64,000 bases of DNA from NCBI RefSeq assembly GCF_024228315.1, contig NZ_CP100454.1:806001-870000 (forward strand), given 5' to 3'. Origin of the DNA: Halomarina pelagica (GTDB lineage: Archaea > Halobacteriota > Halobacteria > Halobacteriales > Haloarculaceae). Positions 27,455 through 36,358 of this stretch are shown here, one piece after another. The position numbers were made by a program, and so were the translations under genes. The notes below the pieces were generated by a model. That model was not told where the DNA came from. It saw nothing but the letters and a program-made list of their open reading frames with translations, and made no database searches. Position 1 is the stretch's first letter; every line of letters begins with the position of its first letter.

Positions 27455-28108
27455 CTACCCCAGGCGCTCGACGAGCGTCGCGCCCTCGATGTACCGCAGG
27501 TCGTGGCGCTCGGCGTAGGCCCGCGCCGCCCGCGGCGGGAGCGCCGCGCCCGTCTCGTCGTCCAGCATCTCGCAGACCACGACGGCGGGCGGCACTCCGG
27601 CCTCCCGGGCGAGCGCGATCCCGAGTTCGGTGTGCCCCCGACGGTCGTCGAGGAGGCCCGGGGCGGCCCGCAGCAGGTGGACGTGCCCCGGCGCGCGGAA
27701 CGCCTCAGCGAAGTCGATCCGTTCGGGGTCGGCGGCGGCGCGGGCGAGTTCCGCGATCGTCAGCGCGCGGTCCTCGTCGGTGACGCCGGTGAACGTCCCG
27801 CGGTGGTTGACCGTCAGCGAGAACGAGGAGCGCTCGTCGTAGCGCAGGTCGTGACCGGCGCTCGCGGGGTGGTCGAGCACGTCCTGCATGAACGGGAGGT
27901 CGAACGCCTCGCACACGTCGTCGGAGAGCGCGACGCAGACCAGACCGCCCGCGTCGTTTCGCATGCGCGCGACCGCCGCGGCGTCGACGGCTCCGGCGGG
28001 GTAGACGAGATCGGTCTCGCCCTCGCGGTCGGCCGCGTCGTGGACGAGCACGGGTTCGCCGCGACGGAACGCCGCGATCACGTCCTCGACGGTGCTGGCT
28101 CGCTGCAT
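27455..28108 (-). CDS. ribB: 3,4-dihydroxy-2-butanone 4-phosphate synthase
   Basis: This enzyme makes the four-carbon unit of riboflavin from ribulose 5-phosphate. It has 217 residues, the size of the stand-alone domain. Conserved parts are DREGETDLVYPA (acidic metal-site residues), the RMRNDAGGLVC block and GHVHLLRAAPGLL with RRGHTELG near the C-terminal half. The gene starts one base after rbkR ends, so the two form an operon on the minus strand. Confidence 0.93.
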   Translation of the reverse strand: MQRASTVEDVIAAFRRGEPVLVHDAADREGETDLVYPAGAVDAAAVARMRNDAGGLVCVALSDDVCEAFDLPFMQDVLDHPASAGHDLRYDERSSFSLTVNHRGTFTGVTDEDRALTIAELARAAADPERIDFAEAFRAPGHVHLLRAAPGLLDDRRGHTELGIALAREAGVPPAVVVCEMLDDETGAALPPRAARAYAERHDLRYIEGATLVERLG

Positions 28109-28109
28109 C

Positions 28110-28811
28110 TCAGCCGTCCTCCTCCACGCGGACGGTCAGCCGGTCGCCGTCGGCCAGCCCGAGTTGGTCGCGCAGGCGATCCGGGGCGACGAGTTCGACC
28201 TTGTCCTGGCCGTGGTGGGTCCGCTCGGGGGCGATGACGTGCGCCCGGCCGTAGGTCGTGCCGTCGGCCTCGACGGTCGCGGGCCAGCAGAACGCCGGCC
28301 CGTAGGTGCGATCCTCGTCCTCCCAGCCGTCGATGCGGACGGGATCCAGCGCGTCCATCCCGGCGCGGGCCCGCGTCGAGTCGCGGTCCAGTTCGACGTT
28401 GAGCGTCCCCCGAAACGGCTCGTATCCCAGTTTCTCCTCGAACTGACGCATGTAGCCGGGCAGGGAGATGTAGTGTCTCCCCTCGCCCATCCCGCTCGTC
28501 ACCGTCCCGGTGAGCGAGACAGAGCGGTCCGTCTCGAACAGCCGGCGGTAGTCGGCGTACTCGCGTTCGAGGACGCGCTCGCCCTCGTCGGTGGCGCGCA
28601 CGAACTGTCCGTCGGCGAGGATCTCCCGCTCGACGAGGTCGGCGTCCTCCAGTTCCTGGAGTCGACGCGAGGCAGTCTGGGTCGACACGTCGAGGCGCTC
28701 GGCCAGCCCCGAACACGTGACGTGCGCGCGATCGACGAGCGCCCCCTGCAGCGCGAGGACCTTGAGCGTCTCGCGGGCGTCGGCACCCACCGCGAGCGAT
28801 GGTTCGGCCAT
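28110..28811 (-). CDS. rbkR: CTP-dependent riboflavin kinase/transcription regulator RbkR
   Basis: A 233-residue fusion of a winged-helix DNA-binding domain (about 10-85, with [21 protein letters not shown]) and the archaeal CTP-dependent riboflavin kinase domain (about 95-230). The kinase domain has [17 protein letters not shown], the usual kinase Gly/Asn block, and [16 protein letters not shown]-like parts. Known archaeal RbkR proteins both phosphorylate riboflavin to FMN with CTP and repress riboflavin genes. RibB is the next gene of the same operon, which fits that role. The site it binds was not identified. Confidence 0.92.
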   Translation of the reverse strand: MAEPSLAVGADARETLKVLALQGALVDRAHVTCSGLAERLDVSTQTASRRLQELEDADLVEREILADGQFVRATDEGERVLEREYADYRRLFETDRSVSLTGTVTSGMGEGRHYISLPGYMRQFEEKLGYEPFRGTLNVELDRDSTRARAGMDALDPVRIDGWEDEDRTYGPAFCWPATVEADGTTYGRAHVIAPERTHHGQDKVELVAPDRLRDQLGLADGDRLTVRVEEDG

Positions 28812-29001
28812 GCGCCCACTCGGGCCGTTATCCGCATAAGTGTACCGAAGGTGGGATTCGTCTCAAAATTGAGATGGTGGCGGGGGAGTGTTGAAACGCG
28901 TTTCCGGTCTCACTCCGGCCGGTCGGGTGGTAAGGCTGTCGCCGCACATGTCCGTCGCACGGTAAAGAAACCCCTTTACCGACCGCCGGGCAAGCCGGGG
29001 T

Positions 29002-30759
29002 ATGTTCCTTTCCTTCCGCGACGAGGTCCGTACCGTCCTGACGGACGCGCTCTCGGCGCAGGGATACGAGACGGCGGACCTCGGCATCGAGGAACCGCCG
29101 GCGGACGTGGACGCCGTCCTGGCCTCGAGCGTCGCCTTCCGGCTGGCTGGCGAGGCGGGCGCGTCGCCGCCGCAGGTGGCCGCCGAACTCGTCGAGGCGA
29201 TCGACCTCGGCGACTGTGAGTACGTCGACCTCGTCGAGAACCGGGGACCGTACGTCAATTTCCTGCCGAGCGAGGCGTACTTCGCCGGGACGCTCGAGTC
29301 GGCGCAGGGCGACGACTTCGGTCGCCTGCCCGACCGCGGGGAGTCGGTCGTCGTCGAGCACACCTCAGCCAACCCGACCGGGCCGGTCCACGTCGGGCGG
29401 GCGCGCAACCCGATCGTCGGCGACGCGGTCGCGAACGTCCTCGACTTCGCGGGCTACGACGTCGAACGCCACTACTACGTCAACGACGCCGGCCGGCAGA
29501 TGGCCGTCTTCACGTGGGCCTACGAGACGTTCGACGAGGCGGACCTGCCCGCCCCCGAGCGCGACCGCGTCGAGTACGACCTCGTGCGCTACTACCGCAG
29601 GGGTAACGAGTTCCTGGAGGAGGCCGACCCGGAGGCCGTCGAGGAGGCCGAGGGCGAGATTCGGGAGATCCTACAGGGCCTTGAGGAGGGCGACGAGGCG
29701 ACCTACGAGCGCATCGGGATGGTCGTCGATCGGGTGCTCTCGGGGATGCGCGAGTGTCTGGAGCGCCTGCCGGCGGAGTTCGACGAGTTCGTCAAGGAGA
29801 CGCGGTTCATCCGCGACGGCGCGACCGAGGACGTCGCCAGGCGGCTCCGCGAGACCGAGTACGCCTTCCTCGAGGAGGGGGCGTGGCAGCTCGACCTCTC
29901 CGAGTGGGGATTCGACAAGGACCTCGTGTTCCTGCGCTCGGACGGCACCTCGCTGTACACGACGCGCGACCTCGCCCACCACGAGTGGAAGTTCGCGAAC
30001 TACGACCGGGCGGTCACCGTCCTCGGCGAGGACCACCGCCTGCAGGCGGAGCAACTCGACCGGGCGCTGCGGATCCTCGGCAACGACACCGACGAACTCT
30101 CGCAGGTGTTCTACGGCTGGGTGAACCTCCCCGACGGCGGGAGCATGTCCACCCGCCGGGGGACGGGCGTGAACCTCGACGACCTGCTCGACGAGGCCAT
30201 CGCCCGCGCCCGCGAGGAGGTCGAGTCGCGCCTCGACACCCGCATTCGCGACGACGACCTCTCCCCGGCCGACATCGACCGCATCGCCCACCAGGTCGGC
30301 ATCGGCGCGGTGCGCTACGACATCGTCTCGAAGCAGCCCCAGAAGGCCATCACGTTCGAGTGGGACCGCGCGCTCGACTTCGAGGCGCAGTCCGCGCCGT
30401 ACGTCCAGTACGTCCACGCCCGCGCCTGCGGCATCGTCGACGAGGCGACCGCGGCGGGCATCGAACCGGCCCTCGACGTCTCGCGGCTCGTGACCGAGGA
30501 GGAGCGCGACCTCCTGCGCGTCGTCGCGCGCTTCCCCGGCGCGATCGACCGCGCCGCCGCCGACCTCGAACCCCACCGGATCGCCACCTACACCCGCGAG
30601 TTCGCCGAGACGTTCAACGCCTTCTACCGGGAGTGCTCGGTGCTCAACGCCGAGGACGACGACGTGGCGGCGGCGCGGCTGGCGCTCGTCGCCGCCGCGC
30701 GCAACACGGTCGCCAACGCGCTCGCCGTGCTCGGCGTCTCCGCCCCGACCTCGATGTAG
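29002..30759 (+). CDS. argS: Arginyl-tRNA synthetase
   Basis: A 585-residue class I aminoacyl-tRNA synthetase that charges tRNA-Arg. The HIGH box is HVGR within [15 protein letters not shown], and the KMSKS-like loop is [11 protein letters not shown]. The N-terminal arginyl-tRNA synthetase domain (about 1-100) and the C-terminal DALR anticodon-binding domain (about 470-585) are intact. ATG at 29002 is the first methionine of the frame. Essential housekeeping gene. Confidence 0.97.
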   Translation: MFLSFRDEVRTVLTDALSAQGYETADLGIEEPPADVDAVLASSVAFRLAGEAGASPPQVAAELVEAIDLGDCEYVDLVENRGPYVNFLPSEAYFAGTLESAQGDDFGRLPDRGESVVVEHTSANPTGPVHVGRARNPIVGDAVANVLDFAGYDVERHYYVNDAGRQMAVFTWAYETFDEADLPAPERDRVEYDLVRYYRRGNEFLEEADPEAVEEAEGEIREILQGLEEGDEATYERIGMVVDRVLSGMRECLERLPAEFDEFVKETRFIRDGATEDVARRLRETEYAFLEEGAWQLDLSEWGFDKDLVFLRSDGTSLYTTRDLAHHEWKFANYDRAVTVLGEDHRLQAEQLDRALRILGNDTDELSQVFYGWVNLPDGGSMSTRRGTGVNLDDLLDEAIARAREEVESRLDTRIRDDDLSPADIDRIAHQVGIGAVRYDIVSKQPQKAITFEWDRALDFEAQSAPYVQYVHARACGIVDEATAAGIEPALDVSRLVTEEERDLLRVVARFPGAIDRAAADLEPHRIATYTREFAETFNAFYRECSVLNAEDDDVAAARLALVAAARNTVANALAVLGVSAPTSM

Positions 30760-30760
30760 G

Positions 30761-30922
30761 TCAGTGGAGGAGAAGGGGGACGAGCGGGAGGAAGACGCCA
30801 CCGCCGCCACCCCCGCCGCCGGGGAGCAACCCGCCGAGCGCGATGACGGCCGCCGCGCCGACGCCGAGCGCGAACAGGAGGAACAGGACGACCCAGCGCA
30901 GTGGCACTCTCTCGTCTGGCAT
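30761..30922 (-). CDS. Small one-helix membrane protein
   Basis: About 53 residues from ATG 30922 (MPDERVPLRWVVLFLLFALGVGAA). An alternative ATG at 30952 adds 10 residues. One strong hydrophobic segment is followed by an unusual glycine run (LPGGGGGGGGVFLPL) and a short hydrophobic end. It overlaps argS by nothing and is convergent with it. Family and role unknown; the codon pattern supports a real gene. Confidence 0.5.
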   Translation of the reverse strand: MPDERVPLRWVVLFLLFALGVGAAAVIALGGLLPGGGGGGGGVFLPLVPLLLH

Positions 30923-31162
30923 GACACCCGACAGTTCACCAACCACCGCCATAGTGGTGTCGCCGACCGCCCCTTCCCTATCTCCTCCCCGCCGACTGCC
31001 CCCCGGCCGACGGTCACCTTCGCGCTGACGATCGCCTCCCCGCCGCCTGCTCTCCCGCCAGCGACCACGAACGACGGGACCGTCGTCCGTCGCGCGAACG
31101 ACTGACGTATCGCCCCGCTGTGGTGCAAAGGGTACTTACCGCTGATTCGTCTACACTGGGTA

Positions 31163-32416
31163 ATGAGCCAGCAGGAGGAGGAAGCGCAATCCGACCGTCA
31201 GAAGTACGAGTTCAAGAAGGTCATCGAGGACCTGAAGGAGTACAAGGGGTCAGGAACGCAACTCGTCTCGATCTACGTCCCCGAGGATCGACAGATTTCC
31301 GACGTGGTGGCGCACGTCACACAGGAGCACAGCGAGGCGTCGAACATCAAATCGAAGCAGACGCGCACCGCCGTCCAGGACGCGCTGACGAGCATCAAGG
31401 ACCGACTGCGCTACTACAAGACGCCCCCCGAGAACGGGATGGTGCTGTTCTCCGGTGCCATCGACACCGGCGGCGGACAGACCGACATGGTGACGAAGGT
31501 GCTCGAGAACCCGCCCGAGCCGTTCCAGTCGTTCGTCTACCACTGCGACTCGGAGTTCCTCACCGAGCCGTTAGAGGAGATGCTCGGCGAGAAGGGCCTC
31601 TACGGGCTGGTCGTCCTCGACCGCCGCGAGGCGAACGTCGGCTGGCTGAAGGGAAAGCGCGTCGAACCGGTCAAGTCGGCGTCGTCGCTCGTCCCCGGCA
31701 AGCAGCGCAAGGGCGGACAGTCGGCCCAGCGGTTCCACCGCCTGCGCCTCGAGGCGATCGACAACTTCTATCAGGAGGTCGCGGAGATGGCGAACGAGCT
31801 GTTCGTCCCCAAGCGCCACGACATGGACGGCGTGCTCGTCGGCGGCCCCTCGCCCACCAAGGACGAGTTCCTCGACGGCGAGTACCTCCACCACGAGCTG
31901 CAGGACCAGGTGCTCGGCAAGTTCGACGTCTCCTACACGGACGAGTCCGGCCTCTACGACCTCGTCGACGCCGCCCAGGACGTGCTCGCGGAGACGGAGG
32001 TGATGAAGGACAAGCGGCAGATGGAGGACTTCTTCAAGCAGCTCCACGACGGCGACCTCGCCACCTACGGCTTCGAGGCCACCCGCAAGAACCTCGTGAT
32101 GGGGTCGGTCGACCGCCTGCTCATCAGCGAGGACGTCCGCCGCGACGTCGTCACCTACACCTGCCCGAACGGCCACGAGGAGCGCGAGGTGATCGACCGA
32201 CGCACGGAGACGCCTGACCACACCTGCGGGGAGTGCGGCGAGACGGTCAGCACCGACGAGGCCGAGCGCGAGGACCTCATCGAGCACCTCATGGCGATCG
32301 CCGACCAGCGCGGCACCGAGACGAAGTTCATCTCGACCGACTTCGAGAAGGGCGAACAGCTCTACACCGCCTTCGGCGGCATCGCGGGCATCCTCCGGTA
32401 CGAGACCGGGATCTAA
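31163..32416 (+). CDS. prf1: Peptide chain release factor aRF1
   Basis: The archaeal class 1 release factor (417 residues) recognises all three stop codons and triggers peptide release. The NIKS stop-codon motif appears in SNIKSKQTRTAV at about residue 65. The catalytic GGQ appears in KQRKGGQSAQRF at about residue 185. The C-terminal domain carries the acidic linker region and zinc-ribbon-like CPNGHEE...CGECGE. ATG 31163 is chosen. The stop is followed after 7 nt by repeat element R1. Confidence 0.96.
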   Translation: MSQQEEEAQSDRQKYEFKKVIEDLKEYKGSGTQLVSIYVPEDRQISDVVAHVTQEHSEASNIKSKQTRTAVQDALTSIKDRLRYYKTPPENGMVLFSGAIDTGGGQTDMVTKVLENPPEPFQSFVYHCDSEFLTEPLEEMLGEKGLYGLVVLDRREANVGWLKGKRVEPVKSASSLVPGKQRKGGQSAQRFHRLRLEAIDNFYQEVAEMANELFVPKRHDMDGVLVGGPSPTKDEFLDGEYLHHELQDQVLGKFDVSYTDESGLYDLVDAAQDVLAETEVMKDKRQMEDFFKQLHDGDLATYGFEATRKNLVMGSVDRLLISEDVRRDVVTYTCPNGHEEREVIDRRTETPDHTCGECGETVSTDEAEREDLIEHLMAIADQRGTETKFISTDFEKGEQLYTAFGGIAGILRYETGI

Positions 32417-32550
32417 ACCGCCACCTTTTGCCGCGGGAGCGGCCTTCGGCCGCTCCCTGGCAAAATCTGGACCAAAACCGCGCCTCACCTCCTTCGGAGG
32501 TTCAGCGCGTCCGCTCCTTCACTCGCTCCGCTCGCTCAGTCGCGGCGAGA
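32417..32550 (+). repeat. Stop-codon-proximal repeat R1 (after prf1)
   Basis: Module A runs CCACCTTTTGC, an inner 10-bp stem GGGAGCGGCC/GGCCGCTCCC with 3-nt loop (32435-32457), then TGGCAAAA; outer arms TTTTGCC/GGCAAAA pair at 32426-32432 and 32459-32465. Next comes CTGGACC, then module B, AAAACCGCGCCTCACCTCC with a TTC-loop hairpin and GCGCGTCCGCTC. CCTTTTG begins 8 nt after the TAA of prf1. Copies occur at 39049, 39480, 33652-33782 (minus) and 61540-61728 (minus). Confidence 0.8.
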
Positions 32551-32662
32551 ATCGGAGTGCGACGATGAAAAAACACAGAGCGTCGACGTCTGCGTCTCGT
32601 CGTTATCCTCGGCACACTCATCGCGAACGAGTCACTTTCACGATCTTCGTCAGTAGGTCGAA

Positions 32663-33058
32663 TCACGCCGTGAGATAGAGGTAGATACGACCCAGCGTGA
32701 AGACGACCGCCAGAACGACGAATCCGAGTGAGGCGACGGCTGGCGCGAACGAGACGAGGAGTCCGAGACCGATAGCGATGGGGAGTGCGGCGACGAGGCG
32801 GAGCCGAACACTCGTCCGCCAGCGCTCGCGCCAGACGGGGCGAGCGTGAATCGACAGCACGCGGACGCTCAGAATCGATCCGAGAACGATGCCACCTGCG
32901 TACTGCGGTGTCGAGAGGGTAGCGAGCGACTCCCGTGTCGCTCCGATCCCGACCCACCAGAAGAGCGCTGCGAGGACGTACGTGCTCACCGTCGACATCA
33001 CGAGACCGGTGAGGCTCTCCGGATGCCACGTCCGTTCCGAGAAACTCCCGCTCGTCAT
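32663..33058 (-). CDS. Small membrane protein, lower-GC islet (gene 1)
   Basis: A 131-residue protein with about four hydrophobic segments (TYVLAALFWWVGIG, AALPIAIGLGLLVSFAPAVASLGFVVLAVVFTLG). The GC content is visibly lower than in the neighbouring housekeeping genes. It starts in an ATGA overlap with the end of the partner gene upstream. I do not recognise the family. Together the two genes may encode a two-subunit membrane protein. Confidence 0.65.
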   Translation of the reverse strand: MTSGSFSERTWHPESLTGLVMSTVSTYVLAALFWWVGIGATRESLATLSTPQYAGGIVLGSILSVRVLSIHARPVWRERWRTSVRLRLVAALPIAIGLGLLVSFAPAVASLGFVVLAVVFTLGRIYLYLTA

Positions 33059-33423
33059 CCGGTATCACCCGTACCGTTCGGTGTTTCCCACGGGGCGTAG
33101 CCGGACCGATAGAGGAGGACGACGCCGCTGAACGCGACGACGAGAACGGCAATTCTCCGCGCGAGCAACCCCGTTCGCGTCACGGGTTGGAAGCCGCCGT
33201 AGTACGCGAGCGCTCCAGCCATGAAAGACGGGGCTAGATGGCTCTCTCGAAAGCGACGCGAGACGCCGAGCAGCACCACGAGGGAGCCACTAGCGGCGAA
33301 AAACGCCAGAGTGAGCGGTGATGGGTCGGTGAACGGCCACTGCATCCCCCCGACCCCCAGGACAAAGATCGTGAGGACGGTTTGTGAGTGCCGCTGCAGG
33401 GACGTACGGTGGACCATCGTCAC
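33055..33423 (-). CDS. Small membrane protein, lower-GC islet (gene 2)
   Basis: A 122-residue protein with three or four hydrophobic segments (QTVLTIFVLGVGGMQWPF, LTLAFFAASGSLVVLLGV, RIAVLVVAFSGVVLLYRSG). It is translationally coupled to the partner by an ATGA overlap (33055-33058). The first Met at 33423 is used; another at 33417 is possible. Function unknown; the pair looks like accessory material. Confidence 0.62.
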   Translation of the reverse strand: MTMVHRTSLQRHSQTVLTIFVLGVGGMQWPFTDPSPLTLAFFAASGSLVVLLGVSRRFRESHLAPSFMAGALAYYGGFQPVTRTGLLARRIAVLVVAFSGVVLLYRSGYAPWETPNGTGDTG

Positions 33424-33539
33424 GGGCTACTAGCGATCGGAACGACTTAGTTTCCCGTCCGTAGATCCCGGACCCGGGAGAGCAAGCCGTGCGGGTTCTC
33501 TCGCCCGGCACGCGGGCGGGAAGTACAGAGTTCTGAGCG

Positions 33540-33619
33540 TGCTACGGGAACATGAACTGACACACCACGTCGATCAGTCCGACGTCACCCTGGAATACGT
33601 CACCCGGAACTGGCTGTAG
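33540..33619 (+). pseudogene. Possible 3' gene remnant
   Basis: A frame with normal-looking codons (LREHELTHHVDQSDVTLEYV) ends at a TAG near 33619. There is no matching gene body upstream; the frame before it becomes arginine/glycine-rich. I cannot name the family. A relic of a gene lost on insertion of neighbouring DNA is one explanation. Confidence 0.25.
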
Positions 33620-33651
33620 ATCCCGTTAGTTCGCTGCTGTTCTGTCGCTCA

Positions 33652-33679
33652 CCGCTTGGCACGCCGGCGTGCCAAGCGG
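33652..33679. repeat. 28-bp perfect palindrome
   Basis: CCGCTTGGCACGCC and its complement GGCGTGCCAAGCGG form a perfect palindrome within repeat R5. It lies 103 nt downstream of the ferredoxin stop on the minus strand. Confidence 0.7.
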
Positions 33680-33782
33680 GCCAAGGAACCCGTGAGAGCC
33701 GAAGGCTCGAACGGTGACGCGGGCTTTTGGTCCTGATTTCGCCAGGGAGCGGCCGGAGGCCGCTCCCGCAGCAAAAGGTGGC
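33680..33782 (-). repeat. Stop-codon-proximal repeat R5 (after ferredoxin gene)
   Basis: On the minus strand the TAA of ferredoxin is followed by GCCACCTTTTGCTGC, then the stem GGGAGCGGCC/GGCCGCTCCC (loop TCC), then TGGCGAAAT, GGACCAAAAG and a hairpin GAGCC-TTC-GGCTC. Module A matches R1 and R2 closely, but the second hairpin is a different sequence with the same shape. The element lies in the same direction as the ferredoxin gene. Confidence 0.75.
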
Positions 33783-34172
33783 TTAGATGACGCGGTTCTG
33801 GAGGTAGTCCAGGTGCTTCGCGTTGTAGACGATCCTGACCTCGTCGGCGGCGGGCGAGCCGATGCAGGTCAGGCGCACGTTCTTGTCCTCGACCTCCTCG
33901 TCGCTCAGGATCTGCTGCATGTCCATCTCGATCTCCCCCTCGAAGAGGATGGCGGCGCAGTTCGCGCAGGCCCCGGCGCGGCACGAGAACGGCCAGTCGT
34001 AGCCCTGTGCCTCGGCGGCCTCGAGGATGTACTCGCCCTCGTTTACGTCGAGCGAGCCGTAGTCCTCGTCGTCGAAGCCGGCGTCCGCGGCCTTGTCGAA
34101 CAGGTCGTCGTCGTTGAGGTCCCAGCCCTGGTCGTCTAGCACTTCGTAGTTGAGGTATTCAACAGTGGGCAT
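33783..34172 (-). CDS. fer: Halophilic 2Fe-2S ferredoxin
   Basis: The 129-residue plant-type ferredoxin of haloarchaea carries electrons in central metabolism, for example for 2-oxoacid:ferredoxin oxidoreductases. The [2Fe-2S] ligands appear in CRAGACANC plus a later Cys in RLTCIGSP, near residues 63-102. The acidic N-terminal insertion ([19 protein letters not shown]) is the known haloarchaeal feature. The ATG at 34172 gives MPTVEYLNY, the known N-terminus. The longer frame at 34193 is rejected. A repeat begins 5 nt after the stop. Confidence 0.97.
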   Translation of the reverse strand: MPTVEYLNYEVLDDQGWDLNDDDLFDKAADAGFDDEDYGSLDVNEGEYILEAAEAQGYDWPFSCRAGACANCAAILFEGEIEMDMQQILSDEEVEDKNVRLTCIGSPAADEVRIVYNAKHLDYLQNRVI

Positions 34173-34250
34173 CACCGATGCGTTCGACCCCATGGGTGTT
34201 AGACCTTGCTGTTGAATCCGACCGCCGCGGGCCGTTAGAACGCGATGCGG

Positions 34251-35387
34251 TCAGAAGATCGGGAGGAACTCGAAGACGAGGAAGGCGGCTACGGCGGAGA
34301 TCGTCGGGGTGAGCACCCAGAGCACGACGACCCGCGCGGTCGCCCGCGAGTCGAAGAGGTCGCCCGCGGTGAGCGCGTCGGGGTCCTCCTCGCCGATGCG
34401 CGGAATGTCGCTCACGCCCGTCGATCCGCCGCGACCGTCGGCGGCGAGCGCGTCGACCGAGAGCCCGGGGCCGTCCCGTCCCATCGCGGCGCTCGCGGCC
34501 TGCGAGGGCGTCATCGTCCGGCTCGCCCGCCCCCAGCCGAGCCCGACGATGCACATCGTCGCGCTCACGGCGAGGCTCGCGGGGATGCCGAGCACGGAGA
34601 GGAAGGTGATGATGCTCGCGCTGATCACCTCGACGACGAGCGCCGCGGTGAGCGGCAGATCGGTGAGGTCGTTGCCGACCGTGTCGAGGGTCCGGCGGGC
34701 GATGGTGAACGCGCCGAGGCCGATGGCGGCCCCCGCGAGGAGCACGCCGAAGTCGACGGAGATCGCGCCGCTCCCGACCAGCGGCGCGATGGCGTTCGCG
34801 GTGTTCGACGCGCCGGCCGAGAACGCCATGTAACAGCCGATGGCGACGACGAGCACCGTCCCCACGCGCTCGCGGAGCGTCACCTCGTCGCCGGGCGAGT
34901 CGAGTTGCAGGAAGGCGTCGAGGTAGGGGTAGAGGTAGCGACCGATGACGGCGCAGACCCAGAAGGCGAGGATGGGAGAGACGAGCCACCACGAGACGAT
35001 CTGGCCCATCTTCGCCCAGTCGAGCGTCCCGGTGGCGACGCCCAGCCCCGCGATCGCGCCGACGGCGGTCATCGACGTCGAGGCGGGGACGCCGAACAGG
35101 TTCGAGATCAGCAGCGCGACGCCGACGAAGAAGAGGACGGCGACGCTGGCCGCGAGCGTGAACTGGCTCGACGGGACGATCTCGCCTCCCATCGTGGCGA
35201 CCACGTTCCGACCCACGGTCCACCCGCCGAGGAGCGCGAAGCCGGTCATCAGCGCGGCGGCGACGATCTTCGAGACCGTCCCGCTCCCGACCGCGGGGCC
35301 GAACGCGACGCCCGTCGAGGAACCGCCGATGTTGAACCCGACGAAGACGGCGACCGCGAGACCGACGAGCAGGAGTAGTTCGAACAC
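34251..35387 (-). CDS. Inorganic phosphate transporter (PiT type), copy 1
   Basis: A 378-residue membrane protein of the PiT family, which couples phosphate uptake to H+ or Na+. Two inverted halves carry the signature-like VGFNIGGSSTGVAFGPAVGSG and, in the second half, FSAGASNTANAIAPLVGSGAI. About ten membrane segments. The start is GTG 35387. Another PiT gene lies at 56.5 kb and is more divergent, lacking the Asn motif in its second half. No PhoU-like gene is adjacent. Confidence 0.9.
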   Translation of the reverse strand: MFELLLLVGLAVAVFVGFNIGGSSTGVAFGPAVGSGTVSKIVAAALMTGFALLGGWTVGRNVVATMGGEIVPSSQFTLAASVAVLFFVGVALLISNLFGVPASTSMTAVGAIAGLGVATGTLDWAKMGQIVSWWLVSPILAFWVCAVIGRYLYPYLDAFLQLDSPGDEVTLRERVGTVLVVAIGCYMAFSAGASNTANAIAPLVGSGAISVDFGVLLAGAAIGLGAFTIARRTLDTVGNDLTDLPLTAALVVEVISASIITFLSVLGIPASLAVSATMCIVGLGWGRASRTMTPSQAASAAMGRDGPGLSVDALAADGRGGSTGVSDIPRIGEEDPDALTAGDLFDSRATARVVVLWVLTPTISAVAAFLVFEFLPIF

Positions 35388-35503
35388 ACCGAGACTTCGC
35401 GGCGGCGTGACTTAAACGACCGCTTGTCGTCGGGACGACCGACCCCGGTTCCCGTCGGGCGCGCACCGTCGCGCTTACCCTCGGGCCCCGCGAACCCCCG
35501 GAC

Positions 35504-36226
35504 ATGTTTCCGGAGTTCGAGGTGATCCCCGCGGTCGACATGCAGGACGGACGGGTGGTCCAGCTGGTCGGGGGGGAGCGCGGAACCGGGCGAACCTACG
35601 GCGACCCCGTCGACGCCGCCGAGCGGTGGGTCGGGGCGGGCGCGCGCACCCTCCACCTGGTGGACCTCGACGGGGCGTTCGAGGGAGAGCGGGTCAACGC
35701 GGAGGCCGTCGAGCGGATCGTCGAGACCGTCGACGTGGACGTCCAGCTCGGCGGGGGGATCAGGACCGCCGCCGACGCGACGGGTCTCCTCGACCGCGGC
35801 GTCGACCGGGTGATCCTCGGCACCGCCGCCGTCGAGACGCCCGAGATCGTCGAGGCGATCAGCGCCGACCACCCCGGGACGGTGATGGTGAGCCTCGACG
35901 CGCGCGGCGGCGAGGTCGTCGTCTCCGGCTGGACGGAGGGGACCGGCCTCGATCCGGCCGACGCCGCCGGACGCTACGAGGACCTCGGTGCGGGCGCGAT
36001 CCTGTTCACCGACGTGGACGTGGAGGGACAACTGGAGGGGGTTCGGACGGCTCCCGTCGAACGCGTCGTGGAGGCCGTTGACGTCCCGGTCGTTGCCAGC
36101 GGCGGCGTCGCCACGCTCGACGACGTGCTCGCGCTCCGCGACGCTGGCGCGGCCGCAGTCGTCGTCGGGAGCGCGCTCTACGAGGGCCGATTCACGCTGG
36201 CGGACGCGTTCACCGCCGTGGCGTAG
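35504..36226 (+). CDS. hisA: HisA: phosphoribosylformimino-5-aminoimidazole carboxamide ribotide isomerase
   Basis: The 240-residue TIM-barrel isomerase performs the fourth step of histidine biosynthesis. Conserved parts are VIPAVDMQDGRVVQLVGGE at the N-terminus (catalytic Asp 11 region), HLVDLDGAFEG, QLGGGIRTAADA, and in the second half LFTDVDVEGQLEG, VVASGGVATLDDV. Length and motifs are complete. It is separate from hisB, 2.2 kb downstream. Confidence 0.95.
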   Translation: MFPEFEVIPAVDMQDGRVVQLVGGERGTGRTYGDPVDAAERWVGAGARTLHLVDLDGAFEGERVNAEAVERIVETVDVDVQLGGGIRTAADATGLLDRGVDRVILGTAAVETPEIVEAISADHPGTVMVSLDARGGEVVVSGWTEGTGLDPADAAGRYEDLGAGAILFTDVDVEGQLEGVRTAPVERVVEAVDVPVVASGGVATLDDVLALRDAGAAAVVVGSALYEGRFTLADAFTAVA

Positions 36227-36358
36227 CGCCGGCGGGATCTCATCGTCTGGACGTGCGTGGCGATCGACCCCCGATTCTGGTCGTTCCTGCCTCGATCCCG
36301 GCACTCGGGTACACACGTGTAAACGTGACGTTATGTCGCGCCGGGTCGATTCCCGGCC

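Larger units (their letters stand above)
33424..33785. other. About 360-bp spacer with a possible gene remnant and repeat R5
   Basis: Between the small membrane pair and ferredoxin. A plus-strand frame ending in TAG near 33619 reads YRVLSVLREHELTHHVDQSD and then VTLEYVTRNWL. It looks more like a genuine protein tail than chance, yet has no upstream gene, so it may be the 3' remnant of a lost gene. The rest is palindrome-rich repeat DNA (R5). Confidence 0.4.
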
